Shown: positions 43,898 to 51,834 of the stretch, piece after piece
Layout of the letters: every line of letters starts with the position of its first letter
Numbering within the stretch: the stretch's first letter is position 1
Source: Mesorhizobium erdmanii USDA 3471
GTDB taxonomy: Bacteria; Pseudomonadota; Alphaproteobacteria; Rhizobiales; Rhizobiaceae
NCBI RefSeq assembly: GCF_000472705.1
Contig: NZ_AXAE01000021.1
Coordinates: 97,347 to 161,346 of the forward strand
Direction: 5' to 3'
Length of the DNA stretch: 64,000 nt
Notes under the pieces: generated by a model
What the model saw: only the letters and a program-made list of their open reading frames with translations
Database searches by the model: none
Told to the model about the DNA's origin: nothing
Made by a program: the position numbers and the translations under genes

Positions 43898-44745
43898 CTG
43901 CGAAAGCCATAGAGCGCCTCGACGGCATCGGGCCGCTGGCCGAGCGCTACCAGGTCTTCCTGCTCGACCAGTTCGGCGTGCTGCATGACGGCCAGGCTCC
44001 CTATCCCGGAGCGGTGGAGGCATTGTCGGCGCTGAAGCGCGCCGGCAAGACGGTGGTGCTGATCTCAAATTCCGGCAAGCGCGCCAAGCCCAACGAGGAT
44101 CGCCTGCTGAAACTCGGCTTCGCCGCCGGCAGTTGGGACCATTTTGTCTCCTCCGGCGAGGTGGCGTGGCAATCCTTCAATGACATGGCGGCATCGGGAA
44201 AGCTCAGTCCAGGGACAAAATGCCTGCTGATCAGCCGCGACGGCGACCGCACGGCGATCGAAGGCTTGCCCTTCGTGCTGACGGAAGCCGGCGACGACGC
44301 CGAACTGGTGCTGATCTCGGCCAGCGAGGGCGACCGTTACGATCTCGACCACTATCGTCGGCTGCTTGCCCCGGCTGCGGCGCGAAAGTTGCCGTGCTTC
44401 TGCACCAATCCTGACAGGATCATGCTGACGGCGGTCGGACCCCGCTTCGGCGCCGGCGAGATCGCCGATCTTTACGAAGACCTCGGCGGCGGCGTCACCC
44501 GCATCGGCAAACCTTATCCGGCGATCTTCGAGGCGGCGCTTGCGCTCGCCGGCAAGCCGGACCGCGGCAGCGTGGTCTGCGTCGGCGACAGCGTCGAACA
44601 TGACATAGCAGGCGGAAACGTCGCCGGCATCGCCACGGCGCTGGTTCTCAGCGGGATATTGGCTGAGACACCGGATCTCGCCGCCGTCTTCGACGAGCAG
44701 CAGGCCTGGCCCGATTACATCACGGGTTCGTTCAGCTTCCGCTGA
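43894..44745 (+). CDS. HAD-superfamily hydrolase (TIGR01459-like)
   Basis: A 283-residue subclass IIA HAD protein. The nucleophile motif is FLLDQFGVLHDG with Asp at about residue 26; LISNSGKRAKPNEDRL is motif II, and GKPYPAIFEAAL plus CVGDSVEHDIAGGNVAG are motifs III and IV. It probably dephosphorylates a sugar phosphate or clears a by-product of the kinase-aldolase pathway. The ATG overlaps kinase 2 by 4 bases. Its 3' end overlaps the convergent SorC gene by 14 bases. Confidence 0.88.
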   Translation: MTAKAIERLDGIGPLAERYQVFLLDQFGVLHDGQAPYPGAVEALSALKRAGKTVVLISNSGKRAKPNEDRLLKLGFAAGSWDHFVSSGEVAWQSFNDMAASGKLSPGTKCLLISRDGDRTAIEGLPFVLTEAGDDAELVLISASEGDRYDLDHYRRLLAPAAARKLPCFCTNPDRIMLTAVGPRFGAGEIADLYEDLGGGVTRIGKPYPAIFEAALALAGKPDRGSVVCVGDSVEHDIAGGNVAGIATALVLSGILAETPDLAAVFDEQQAWPDYITGSFSFR

Positions 44746-45757
44746 CCGCCTCGAGCATGCGCCTGGCACTTTCCTCGTCGGTGATCAGGATCGTCGGCGC
44801 GATCAGGTTCATGGCTCCGAGCAGCGCCTCCGTCTTCTCCTCGCCGCCAGAAGTGAGAATGCGGATCGGTGCCTTGCGCAGGCGGTCGACATCCACCGAC
44901 ATCACATGGCTGTTGACGGGATGATCGACCAGATCGCCATTGCGGTCGAAGAAATGGAACAGAAGGTCGCCGACGGCGCCACGCGCAAGCAGGGCCTCGC
45001 GATCCGCCTCCTTGAGAAAGCCGCCGCGCGAGAAAGTGGTGGCTGAAGCGATACCGCCGACGCTGAGCAGTACGGCATCAAGCGCGTCGGCCATTTCAAA
45101 TATCTCCTGCAGGCCGCAACGCTCGACCAGGGCGATCTTGGTTTCGACGCTGTCGACGACGGCCGGCGTCGGCATCAGATAGCCGTCACCCTGGAAGATC
45201 TGCGCGAAGCGCCAGGCGAACTCGGCTGGATTGACCCGGCGCGCGACGCCGACACCGCCAAGCAGCGAGATCACACTGAAGTCGGCCAGCGACTTGGCGC
45301 TGATGTACGGCAAAGTGTGGAACAGCGTCACGCCCCAGCCGACGCCCACCCGCATGCCGGATTTCATCGCGTCGGACAAGTACATGCCGGTCTTGGCTGC
45401 GATCGCCGGGATCGGATCGGCATTGGCGGCGGTAAGCGGCGCCACCAGCGCCTGCTGCAGGCCGAAGGTCCTTTCGAGCGCGCGCTCGAGCCGCACGATC
45501 TCCAGGAGCTCGCTCTCGATGGTGATCTTCACCTCGTTGCGCGAACGCGCTTCCGCCAGCATGCGCACGATAGTGACGCGGCCGACGCCGAGCACGTCGG
45601 CGATCTCGTTCTGGGTCATCTGCTCGACGAAATACATCCAGGCGGCGCGGATCCTGAGACGATCCGTGCGACTCTCATTGACGACCTGTTCGGTCGCTTC
45701 GGACCCTGCCCGCCCTTCGTCGGCCCGCCCCTCTCCGGTTTGTCGTCGCTTGGCCAA
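44732..45757 (-). CDS. SorC family sugar-binding transcriptional regulator 1
   Basis: A 341-residue regulator. The helix-turn-helix is MTQNEIADVLGVGRVTIVRMLAEAR (about residues 47-72, read in two parts); the remainder is the SorC/DeoR-type sugar-phosphate-binding domain with VGVGWGVTLFHTLP and LLSVGGIASATTFSRGG. The start is TTG 45757, set by GGGGGAGGATGAT just before it. It sits between the aldolase operon and the glucitol-type PTS operon and could control either; SorC relatives often control polyol PTS genes. Confidence 0.88.
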   Translation of the reverse strand: MAKRRQTGEGRADEGRAGSEATEQVVNESRTDRLRIRAAWMYFVEQMTQNEIADVLGVGRVTIVRMLAEARSRNEVKITIESELLEIVRLERALERTFGLQQALVAPLTAANADPIPAIAAKTGMYLSDAMKSGMRVGVGWGVTLFHTLPYISAKSLADFSVISLLGGVGVARRVNPAEFAWRFAQIFQGDGYLMPTPAVVDSVETKIALVERCGLQEIFEMADALDAVLLSVGGIASATTFSRGGFLKEADREALLARGAVGDLLFHFFDRNGDLVDHPVNSHVMSVDVDRLRKAPIRILTSGGEEKTEALLGAMNLIAPTILITDEESARRMLEAVSGS

Positions 45758-45912
45758 ATCATCCTCCCCCGCGGCGGCGGACGAGCGTGCCGTCGCCGAT
45801 TCTGCATGCTGGTCTAATATCGCCTATTGATCTACCAACCGATAGGAACAATGTAGAGTCGGTGGCCGGCCGCTTGCCGGCGGCCTCCACGGTACTTTCG
45901 AGGCGATCCGCG

Positions 45913-46713
45913 ATGCTCCGACAAATCTCCGAAGACGTCCGCGTCAACCTGAAGGACCGGTTGCGGGAAGTCCGAGACATCATTCGCCAGAGCCGCCATG
46001 ACGGCAGCGGCGACGCCAGCATTTTGCGCGAAGCGACCAGCCACCTGCCGCCGTTTCCGGGCAAGGGCATCGAAGGCCTGCTCAGCCATGCCGCCAGCGC
46101 CGTCGACGAAGCGCTGTCGATCGCCGAATCCTTTGTTCCCCATGAGCGCCCGATCAAGGTGGACGGCACGACCGTAAAAGGCCTCGGCACCTATTTCCCG
46201 GCCGGTGACGAAGAGCGGCAGCTGAGCGCCGAGCGCCTGTTCCGGCGCGACATGTACTATCTGACCAAGGCCGTGCTTGCCGGGCTGAAGATCGACAATG
46301 CCCGCATCCACGAGGCCGATTTTGCCGCCGCTCATGCCACGATGCGCAAGCGCCATGGCGATCTCCTGGCTGCGTTGACCGCACCGGGCGCCGGCCTGCA
46401 GGCGATAGCGGCGACCTGCGCGGCGCTGCTGGTCGCGTTGCTCAACCAGCGTCCGGTCCGCTTTGGCGACGCCGCGGCGGAAACGACGGCCGGTGGGGGC
46501 CGAGCACCCGACATGAGCTGTCTGGCGCCGGTGGTTCTGGCCTGCGGGCTGGCGACCACCGGCCGCGACGGCGCGCCGGAACCAGACATGCTGGAGATAG
46601 CGATCCTGGCTGCCGATATCCGCCACGACCGCATCGCGCAGGCCTGCGCAAAGGCGAGCCCGGTCGCTGAACTGACACCGGTCTTCGCCACCTTGCTCGC
46701 GCATTTGCCGTAA
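45913..46713 (+). CDS. Unrecognised helical protein next to the PTS operon
   Basis: A 266-residue protein I do not recognise. It has no signal peptide or clear membrane helix and is rich in Ala, Leu, Arg and acidic residues, so it is probably all helical. Notable stretches are LPPFPGKGIEGLLSHAASAVDE, TTVKGLGTYFPAGDEERQLSAE and MLEIAILAADIRHDRIAQAC. The frame extends to 45787; I chose ATG 45913 (MLRQISEDVRVNLKD). It is divergent from SorC regulator 1 and convergent with the HPr-EI fusion gene, which places it in the sugar/PTS region. Confidence 0.65.
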   Translation: MLRQISEDVRVNLKDRLREVRDIIRQSRHDGSGDASILREATSHLPPFPGKGIEGLLSHAASAVDEALSIAESFVPHERPIKVDGTTVKGLGTYFPAGDEERQLSAERLFRRDMYYLTKAVLAGLKIDNARIHEADFAAAHATMRKRHGDLLAALTAPGAGLQAIAATCAALLVALLNQRPVRFGDAAAETTAGGGRAPDMSCLAPVVLACGLATTGRDGAPEPDMLEIAILAADIRHDRIAQACAKASPVAELTPVFATLLAHLP

Positions 46714-46734
46714 GTTCCAGCAACTCGCCGGGTT

Positions 46735-48714
46735 CTAGTCCCCGGCTGCCATGGCCATGATCGTCTTCTTGGCGCGCTGGATCGAGGCCGGGCTCATCGA
46801 TAGCTCGGTCAGGCCCATCTCGATGAACCTCGCAATCAGATCCGGACGGCCCGCCGCCTCACCGCACATGCCGACCATGATGCCGGCGGCGACGCCGGCT
46901 TTGGCCGTCAACTCGATAGCCGACATGACAGCCGGATTGGTGACGTCGTTGAGCTTGGCCACGGTCGGATTGAGCCGGTCCGCGGCCATGATGTACTGGG
47001 TCAGATCGTTGGTGCCGATCGAGAAGAAGGCCACCTCCTTGGCCAGTGCCGGGGCAATCAGCACGGCGGCCGGGGTTTCGATCATCACGCCGAGATCGAA
47101 CGTGGCGTAAGGCATGCCTTCGGCCTTGAGTTCGGCGGCGCATTCATCGACCAGCGCGCGGGTCCGCGTGACTTCGGAAATATCGGACACCATGGGCAGC
47201 ATCACCTTGATGTTGCCGTGCACGGCCGCCCTCAGCAGCGCCCTGAGCTGACGCTTGAAGATATCGGGCCGGTCGAGACACATGCGAATGCCGCGCCAGC
47301 CAAGGAAGGGGTTCTCCTCGTCGGGGAACTCGATGCCGGCAATCGGCTTGTCACCGCCGATGTCGAGCGTGCGCACGATGACCGGGTAGGGCGCGAAGGC
47401 CTTGGCCAACGCCGCATAGGTCTCGGCCTGCATGTCCTCCGATGGAAGATGCATGTGTCGCATGAACAGAAGCTCGGTGCGGAACAGGCCGACACCCATT
47501 GCGCCAGCCTCCTGCGCCGCCTCGATTTCCTCCAGCGAGCCGATATTGGCGGCGACCTCGATCACCTTGCCGTCGGCTCGCTTCGGTGTCACCGTCTTGA
47601 AGGCGGTCAGGCCGGCACGCTCCTTCGCCGCCGCCTCGACACGCCCGGCGTAGTCGGCGCGCGTCGCCGCGTCGGGGTCGATGATCACATGGCCGGTATT
47701 GCCGTCGAGCGCGACGTCGCGCGCCGTGCGCAAGGCATTGACCTGGTCGCCGAGGCCCAGCACCGCCGGGATGCCGTGCGAGCGGGCGATGATGGCGATG
47801 TGCGAAGTGGCGCCGCCATGGCCGCAAATCACGCCGCCGATGCGTTTCAGCGGCGCGCGCGCCAGATCCCAGGCGCCGATATCGTCGGCGATGAGGATGG
47901 CGCCTTCGGGGATGTTTTCGAGGCTGACGTCATCCTGGCCCAGCAGCACCAGGCAGATCTGCCGTCCGACGGCATGGACGTCGTCCGCCCGCGCATTGAG
48001 GTAATGATCGTCCACGGCGCTGAAATCGGCGGCGATGGTGGAGGCGGCGGTGATGACGGCCGAAACCGCGTCATTGCCGCCCTTGATTGCCTTTTCGGCC
48101 TCGCCGGTCAGGCTGTCGTCAGCGGCGATATCCCTGAGCGCGGCGACGATGCCGCGGTCCCCGGCCGATAGGCTGTCTTGCGCCAGGGCCCGGTCCATGC
48201 GCGCCTGGACGGCGGCGACGGCGGCACGGAACCTGTCGATCTCGCCGGCGATCTCGTCAGCCTGCAGCAAGCGACCCTGTCCGGCGATCTCGGGCGGGAA
48301 ATGCGCGAAGGCGGGCCCGATGGCCACGCCTTCGCTGGCCGCGACGCCGCGCAGGCCATTTGCTTCGCCGGCAGGCGGTGACTGGAGCACTGATGCGGGC
48401 GCCGCTTCCTGCCCGGCATCGTTCGCCGGGTTTTGTGGCTCGGCTTCGTCGTCGAGGCCCGCCTTGGGATTCTCGAGATAGCCTATCAGCGCTTCGATCG
48501 CCTCGATGGCATCGGCGCCGTTGGCCCTCACGGTGACTTCCTGGTTTTCCTTGACAGCCAGCAGCATCAGCTTGACGGAGCTCTTGGCGCTGACCGCCTT
48601 GCCGTCCTTGACCAGTTCGACATCGGATTCGAAGCCCTTGGCGAGCTTGACGAAGCGCGTGGCGGGACGGGCGTGCAAACCTTCATGCACTCTGACGATG
48701 GTCGAGCGTTCCAT
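46735..48714 (-). CDS. HPr-enzyme I fusion of a sugar phosphotransferase system
   Basis: A 659-residue fused PTS phosphocarrier. Residues 1-85 are HPr with the active His14 in EGLHARPATRFVKL and a KSSVKLMLL regulatory-Ser region. A linker of about 30 residues follows. From about 118 to 659 is enzyme I: phospho-His in GHGGATSHIAI (H305), PEP-binding GTNDLTQYIMAADR and the C-terminal GMCGEAAGRPD. It passes phosphate from PEP to the EIIA encoded just upstream. Most rhizobia keep only the nitrogen PTS, so a dedicated fusion like this signals a sugar PTS. Confidence 0.94.
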   Translation of the reverse strand: MERSTIVRVHEGLHARPATRFVKLAKGFESDVELVKDGKAVSAKSSVKLMLLAVKENQEVTVRANGADAIEAIEALIGYLENPKAGLDDEAEPQNPANDAGQEAAPASVLQSPPAGEANGLRGVAASEGVAIGPAFAHFPPEIAGQGRLLQADEIAGEIDRFRAAVAAVQARMDRALAQDSLSAGDRGIVAALRDIAADDSLTGEAEKAIKGGNDAVSAVITAASTIAADFSAVDDHYLNARADDVHAVGRQICLVLLGQDDVSLENIPEGAILIADDIGAWDLARAPLKRIGGVICGHGGATSHIAIIARSHGIPAVLGLGDQVNALRTARDVALDGNTGHVIIDPDAATRADYAGRVEAAAKERAGLTAFKTVTPKRADGKVIEVAANIGSLEEIEAAQEAGAMGVGLFRTELLFMRHMHLPSEDMQAETYAALAKAFAPYPVIVRTLDIGGDKPIAGIEFPDEENPFLGWRGIRMCLDRPDIFKRQLRALLRAAVHGNIKVMLPMVSDISEVTRTRALVDECAAELKAEGMPYATFDLGVMIETPAAVLIAPALAKEVAFFSIGTNDLTQYIMAADRLNPTVAKLNDVTNPAVMSAIELTAKAGVAAGIMVGMCGEAAGRPDLIARFIEMGLTELSMSPASIQRAKKTIMAMAAGD

Positions 48715-48793
48715 GGCAAATACTCTGCTTTTTTAGGCGCCAAGACCAGATGGGTCGCGGCGCTGGGCGCGTTGCGCTTCAAGTTCTTTGTTT

Positions 48794-48838
48794 GGATGTC
48801 GTTACCCCAAAACCGCTACGCACTTTTGGGCGACATCC
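48794..48838. repeat. Rhizobial intergenic palindrome between EIIA and HPr-EI genes
   Basis: GGATGTCG (48794-48801) pairs with CGACATCC (48831-48838), and inner CCCAAAA (48806-48812) with TTTTGGG (48824-48830). Same family as the copies at 12240, 51092 and 63083. It sits inside the PTS operon, so it may act as a processing or stability element. Confidence 0.6.
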
Positions 48839-48848
48839 ATTTGTGCTG

Positions 48849-49229
48849 TCAGGCGGCGATGGTGATGATCACGTCTGTCTTGAGGGCGGATACCAGCGCC
48901 TGGGCATCGACTTGCGATGCGCAGATTTCACCCGGCCTCTCGGCCTCGGGAGCGCCGTTGAACGAAATGACGACATGGCCCATTTCGAGCACCTTGCTCC
49001 AGGCGCTGGAGCCGACCGCCGTTATGACGGCTGAAACCGGGCCGATGGTGATCGAAGCGCCCCTGGCGGGCGCTCCGTCACTTGGTCCCTGCTCCGTCCT
49101 GTGCAGCACGGAGACTTCGGCAAGCTCGGGCGGCGAGCCATCCGCGAACAGGATGACCACGCCCCCTTCGGCAAGGTCCGCCACTTCGGGTCCGATTGCA
49201 GTGACCCGTGTCTTGAGAAGAACCGACAT
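48849..49229 (-). CDS. srlB: PTS glucitol/sorbitol-type EIIA
   Basis: A 126-residue EIIA of the Gut family. The phospho-acceptor is probably His43 in AEVSVLHRTEQ; ITIGPVSAVITAVGSSAWSKV and GHVVISFNGAPEAE complete the family pattern. It transfers phosphate from HPr to the EIIB domain. It lies between the EIIB/C2 gene and the HPr-EI gene. The symbol follows E. coli usage; the actual polyol is inferred. Confidence 0.9.
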   Translation of the reverse strand: MSVLLKTRVTAIGPEVADLAEGGVVILFADGSPPELAEVSVLHRTEQGPSDGAPARGASITIGPVSAVITAVGSSAWSKVLEMGHVVISFNGAPEAERPGEICASQVDAQALVSALKTDVIITIAA

Positions 49230-49256
49230 ATGGCGAACCTCGTTGTTGTTGGTGTT

Positions 49257-50261
49257 TTAAAACACGATCAGGCTGACGACCCAGGCGATCAGCACTGAGA
49301 CCGGGCCCATGATCTGGCGGCTGATGAGCACCGCCGGGACACCGATTTCGATCGTCTTCGGCTTGGCTTCGCCAAGCGCCAGGCCGACCGGCACGAAGTC
49401 GCAGCCCACCTGGGTATTGTAGGCAAACAGCGCCGGCAGGGCCATCGCCGGCGAAATCGTGCCGTTGGCGATCTGCGGGCCGATGATGGCGACGCCGATG
49501 ACCTGCGCGATGACGGCGCCTGGTCCCAGGATAGGCGACAGGAACGGCAGGCCGCAGATGGCCGAGATGATGAGCAGGCCGACGATGTTGTTGGCCAGCG
49601 GACCCATCGGCTGGGCAAGCACGTCGCCGATACCGGTGTAGAGGATCAGGCCGATGAGCATGGTCACGAAGGCCATGAACGGCAGCACGTTGCGCACCAC
49701 CTGGTCGATCGTGCGGCGGCCGGAATTGAAGAAGATACCGACCACCCGGCCCATGACGCGGCCGATCGAGCTGATCAGGCCGATGAGCCCGCCTTCGCTC
49801 GGCAGCGGCTGTGGCGCCGCGGTTGCATTGTTGTTGCTTGAACTCATCGATGCTGCTCCCCCCGCAGTGGTGACCGCCTCGGATCCGTCCGCCATTGTGA
49901 CGTTGGCCGGCTTCACGCCCGAAACGTAGATGTCCTCGGTGATGAACTGGGCGAGCGGCCCAGCCTGGCCGACCGGCGTCAGATTGACGGTCGGAATGCG
50001 CTTGCGCGGATAGACGCCGCAGCGTGCGGTGCCGCCGCAGTCGACGACGACCACCGCCATCTCGCCTTCGACCGGCGGCGCCTTGAAGCCGTCGACGGCC
50101 GTCGCGCCGGTCATGTCGGCGATGAGCTGGGCGACTGGATGGATGCCGCCGCCGGTGACGGAGACGACCTTGTCGCGCTGCGCGGTCGGCTCGATGACGA
50201 GCGGGCCGCCCCAGCCTGTGTTGCCCCGGGAGATTTTTACGGCTTTGAATGTCTTGGCCAT
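49257..50261 (-). CDS. srlE: PTS glucitol/sorbitol-type EIIB plus EIIC2
   Basis: A 334-residue protein. The cytoplasmic IIB domain covers about 1-125, with the phospho-Cys motif DCGGTARCGVYPRK (C75, second Cys C81). A Ser/Asn/Ala-rich linker follows, then a membrane domain from about 165 with several helices (LPFMAFVTMLIGLILYTG, FLSPILGPGAVIAQVIGVA). It matches E. coli SrlE in order and length. It carries out phosphorylation of the polyol with the IIC subunit. Confidence 0.92.
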   Translation of the reverse strand: MAKTFKAVKISRGNTGWGGPLVIEPTAQRDKVVSVTGGGIHPVAQLIADMTGATAVDGFKAPPVEGEMAVVVVDCGGTARCGVYPRKRIPTVNLTPVGQAGPLAQFITEDIYVSGVKPANVTMADGSEAVTTAGGAASMSSSNNNATAAPQPLPSEGGLIGLISSIGRVMGRVVGIFFNSGRRTIDQVVRNVLPFMAFVTMLIGLILYTGIGDVLAQPMGPLANNIVGLLIISAICGLPFLSPILGPGAVIAQVIGVAIIGPQIANGTISPAMALPALFAYNTQVGCDFVPVGLALGEAKPKTIEIGVPAVLISRQIMGPVSVLIAWVVSLIVF

Positions 50262-50277
50262 GATGTCCTCCCCGCCC

Positions 50278-51039
50278 TTACAGCTCGACGCCCTGGCGGC
50301 GTGCCATGATGGTGGTGATGCGCTCGGTCAGCATGCCCTTGAGCAGGATGACGACGAGGCCGACAATGGCGTACCAGATCGCCACCTTGACGTGGTAACC
50401 GGCGACGACGACACCCTTCTTCTCTAGCTCGAGCAGAGCCACGAGAATGCCGCCCCAGACGAAATATTCGCCGGGATTGATGTGCGGGAACAGGCCAAGC
50501 GGCGGATGCACGTAGGACACGGCCGCGTCATAGAAGGCCGGCTTGTGCTTTTCTTCCAGGAACGATCCGAACGTATAGGCCATCGGATTGGTGAGGAAGA
50601 ACACTGCCAGCAGCGGCAGCAGCGTATAGCGGGTCAAGGCAATCCTGCCGGCGCCGCGCGCAAGGCCATGCACGCGCTCTTCGCCGACCAGTTCGGTGAC
50701 CGCGTAGAAGGCGGTCATCAGCACCACAAGCGTGGGAATGATGCCGGTGACGAAGCCGGCGAACACTTCGCCGCCCTTCTGGAAGATGCCGATGAAGTAC
50801 TTGCCGATAGCGGTCAGCCAGCCGAGCTGCTCTTCCTGCTGGACGTCCTTCAGCTTCTCCTTGAATTGATCGACGGTGATGGGTCCGCTGTCAGCTTGCG
50901 CAAGGACAACGAGATGATCGGAAGCATGCTCGACGGCGAGCTTGCCATGCAAAGCAGCATCCGAGACCATGGCACCTGCGACATGCAGATTGTGCACGGC
51001 CATGTCGGCATGCTGCGCCAACAACGAAAATACAGACAT
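50278..51039 (-). CDS. srlA: PTS glucitol/sorbitol-type EIIC with an N-terminal extension
   Basis: A 253-residue membrane subunit. The Gut EIIC core from about 75 on has GGEVFAGFVTGIIPTLVVL, the conserved TNPMAYTFGSFLEEKHKPAFYDA and PHINPGEYFVWGGILVAL. E. coli SrlA is about 187 residues; the extra 70 residues at the N-terminus here (HNLHVAGAMVSDAALHG, then a charged KEKLKDVQQEEQ) are not part of that core. The start at 51039 follows AGGAGGAGA. It is the first EII gene, downstream of gutM across two palindromes. Confidence 0.88.
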   Translation of the reverse strand: MSVFSLLAQHADMAVHNLHVAGAMVSDAALHGKLAVEHASDHLVVLAQADSGPITVDQFKEKLKDVQQEEQLGWLTAIGKYFIGIFQKGGEVFAGFVTGIIPTLVVLMTAFYAVTELVGEERVHGLARGAGRIALTRYTLLPLLAVFFLTNPMAYTFGSFLEEKHKPAFYDAAVSYVHPPLGLFPHINPGEYFVWGGILVALLELEKKGVVVAGYHVKVAIWYAIVGLVVILLKGMLTERITTIMARRQGVEL

Positions 51040-51091
51040 TTCTCCTCCTTATGCCGCCCGCCGGTTATCCCAGTCGGTGCGCGGCGTCCTC

Positions 51092-51144
51092 TAGAGCATG
51101 ATGCCGAAAAGTGTGAAACGGTTTTCGGGCGACATCATGCTCTA
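51092..51144. repeat. Rhizobial intergenic palindrome, perfect arms
   Basis: TAGAGCATGATG (51092-51103) pairs perfectly with CATCATGCTCTA (51133-51144). The inside reads CCGAAAAGTGTGAAACGGTT, the core of the family. It sits between gutM and srlA. Confidence 0.7.
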
Positions 51145-51155
51145 ACCCTTTGATT

Positions 51156-51207
51156 TAGAGGCGGATTCAGATTTCAGATTAATTTGATCTGAAATCATCC
51201 GACTCTA
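51156..51207. repeat. Second palindrome containing the gutM stop codon
   Basis: TAGAG (51156-51160) with CTCTA (51203-51207), CGGAT with ATCCG, and GATTTCAGATTAA (51170-51182) with TTGATCTGAAATC (51184-51196) give a long, nearly continuous stem. Its right arm includes the gutM stop codon (51205-51207), so it can act as the 3' end structure of gutM mRNA. Confidence 0.6.
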
Positions 51208-51642
51208 GGCCCTTGCTACGTTCAAACCGGATAGACCCGGCTTCTTCCCCGGCTCCGACCGTGCTTTGTCGATCTGTTCGATCGCCCGCTTCACGGCCTC
51301 GGCCACACCGGGTTCCCCCTCCCCCATGATCGCAGGGTTGGACCGGAGTCGATCGAGGGGAACACCCTCGAATTCTTCATGTCTCTTGAACTTGGTGAAG
51401 ACGGAACGGCCGCTCATCACCATAACGCGGCGCACGATCAGGTCAGGCGTCACCACGACGAGCGCGATGGTGCCCTTGGCCAGCCGGCCGCGAAAATTCC
51501 CGGCTCCGACGAAGCCATCCTTGTACTGGTCGGTGACGCCGCGGAAGACGTCCGAATAGTGCCGCATCTGCAGCCAGACGCCGAGCGACTGCAGCGCCCA
51601 GACAATAACCAGCAGAAGCAGTCCCCACTGCCAAATCGCCAT
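51205..51642 (-). CDS. gutM: GutM-like glucitol operon activator
   Basis: A 145-residue protein of the GutM family, known in E. coli as an activator of the glucitol operon. An N-terminal transmembrane helix (WQWGLLLLVIVWALQSLGVWL) is followed by a soluble part with FVGAGNFRGRLAKGTIALVV and DLIVRRVMVMSGRSVFTKF. The ATG at 51642 follows GGGAGGAG. It is first in the PTS operon. The membrane anchor makes direct DNA binding unlikely, so its mechanism remains open. Confidence 0.88.
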   Translation of the reverse strand: MAIWQWGLLLLVIVWALQSLGVWLQMRHYSDVFRGVTDQYKDGFVGAGNFRGRLAKGTIALVVVTPDLIVRRVMVMSGRSVFTKFKRHEEFEGVPLDRLRSNPAIMGEGEPGVAEAVKRAIEQIDKARSEPGKKPGLSGLNVARA

Positions 51643-51729
51643 TCGGTTCTCCTCCCGAAGCCTTCGTTGAAGCCCACCTTGGACCGGCACGCGACAACAG
51701 CAAAGTGAGAACATTTGTTTCCGAGAATG

Positions 51730-51748
51730 TCAATATGTATGATATTGA
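51730..51748. promoter_or_regulatory. Palindromic operator candidate upstream of gutM
   Basis: TCAATAT (51730-51736), spacer GTATG, ATATTGA (51742-51748): perfect 7-base arms in an AT-rich patch 88 bases before the gutM start, between divergent genes. The style fits a SorC-type regulator binding site. Confidence 0.5.
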
Positions 51749-51834
51749 TGTTGCTGTCGGTCATCCACAGGGCCGCCGGCCGATTTCGGCGGCGGCACGG
51801 CTGTGCTAGCCTGTCGCCAAACGGGATATATGCA

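Noticed and set aside
35675..45757. An autoinducer-2 (Lsr) uptake locus, because a ribose-type ABC, FGGY kinase and SorC regulator co-occur
   Set aside because: The two-permease layout and LsrF/LsrG-type proteins are missing, and a DeoR regulator heads the transporter operon.
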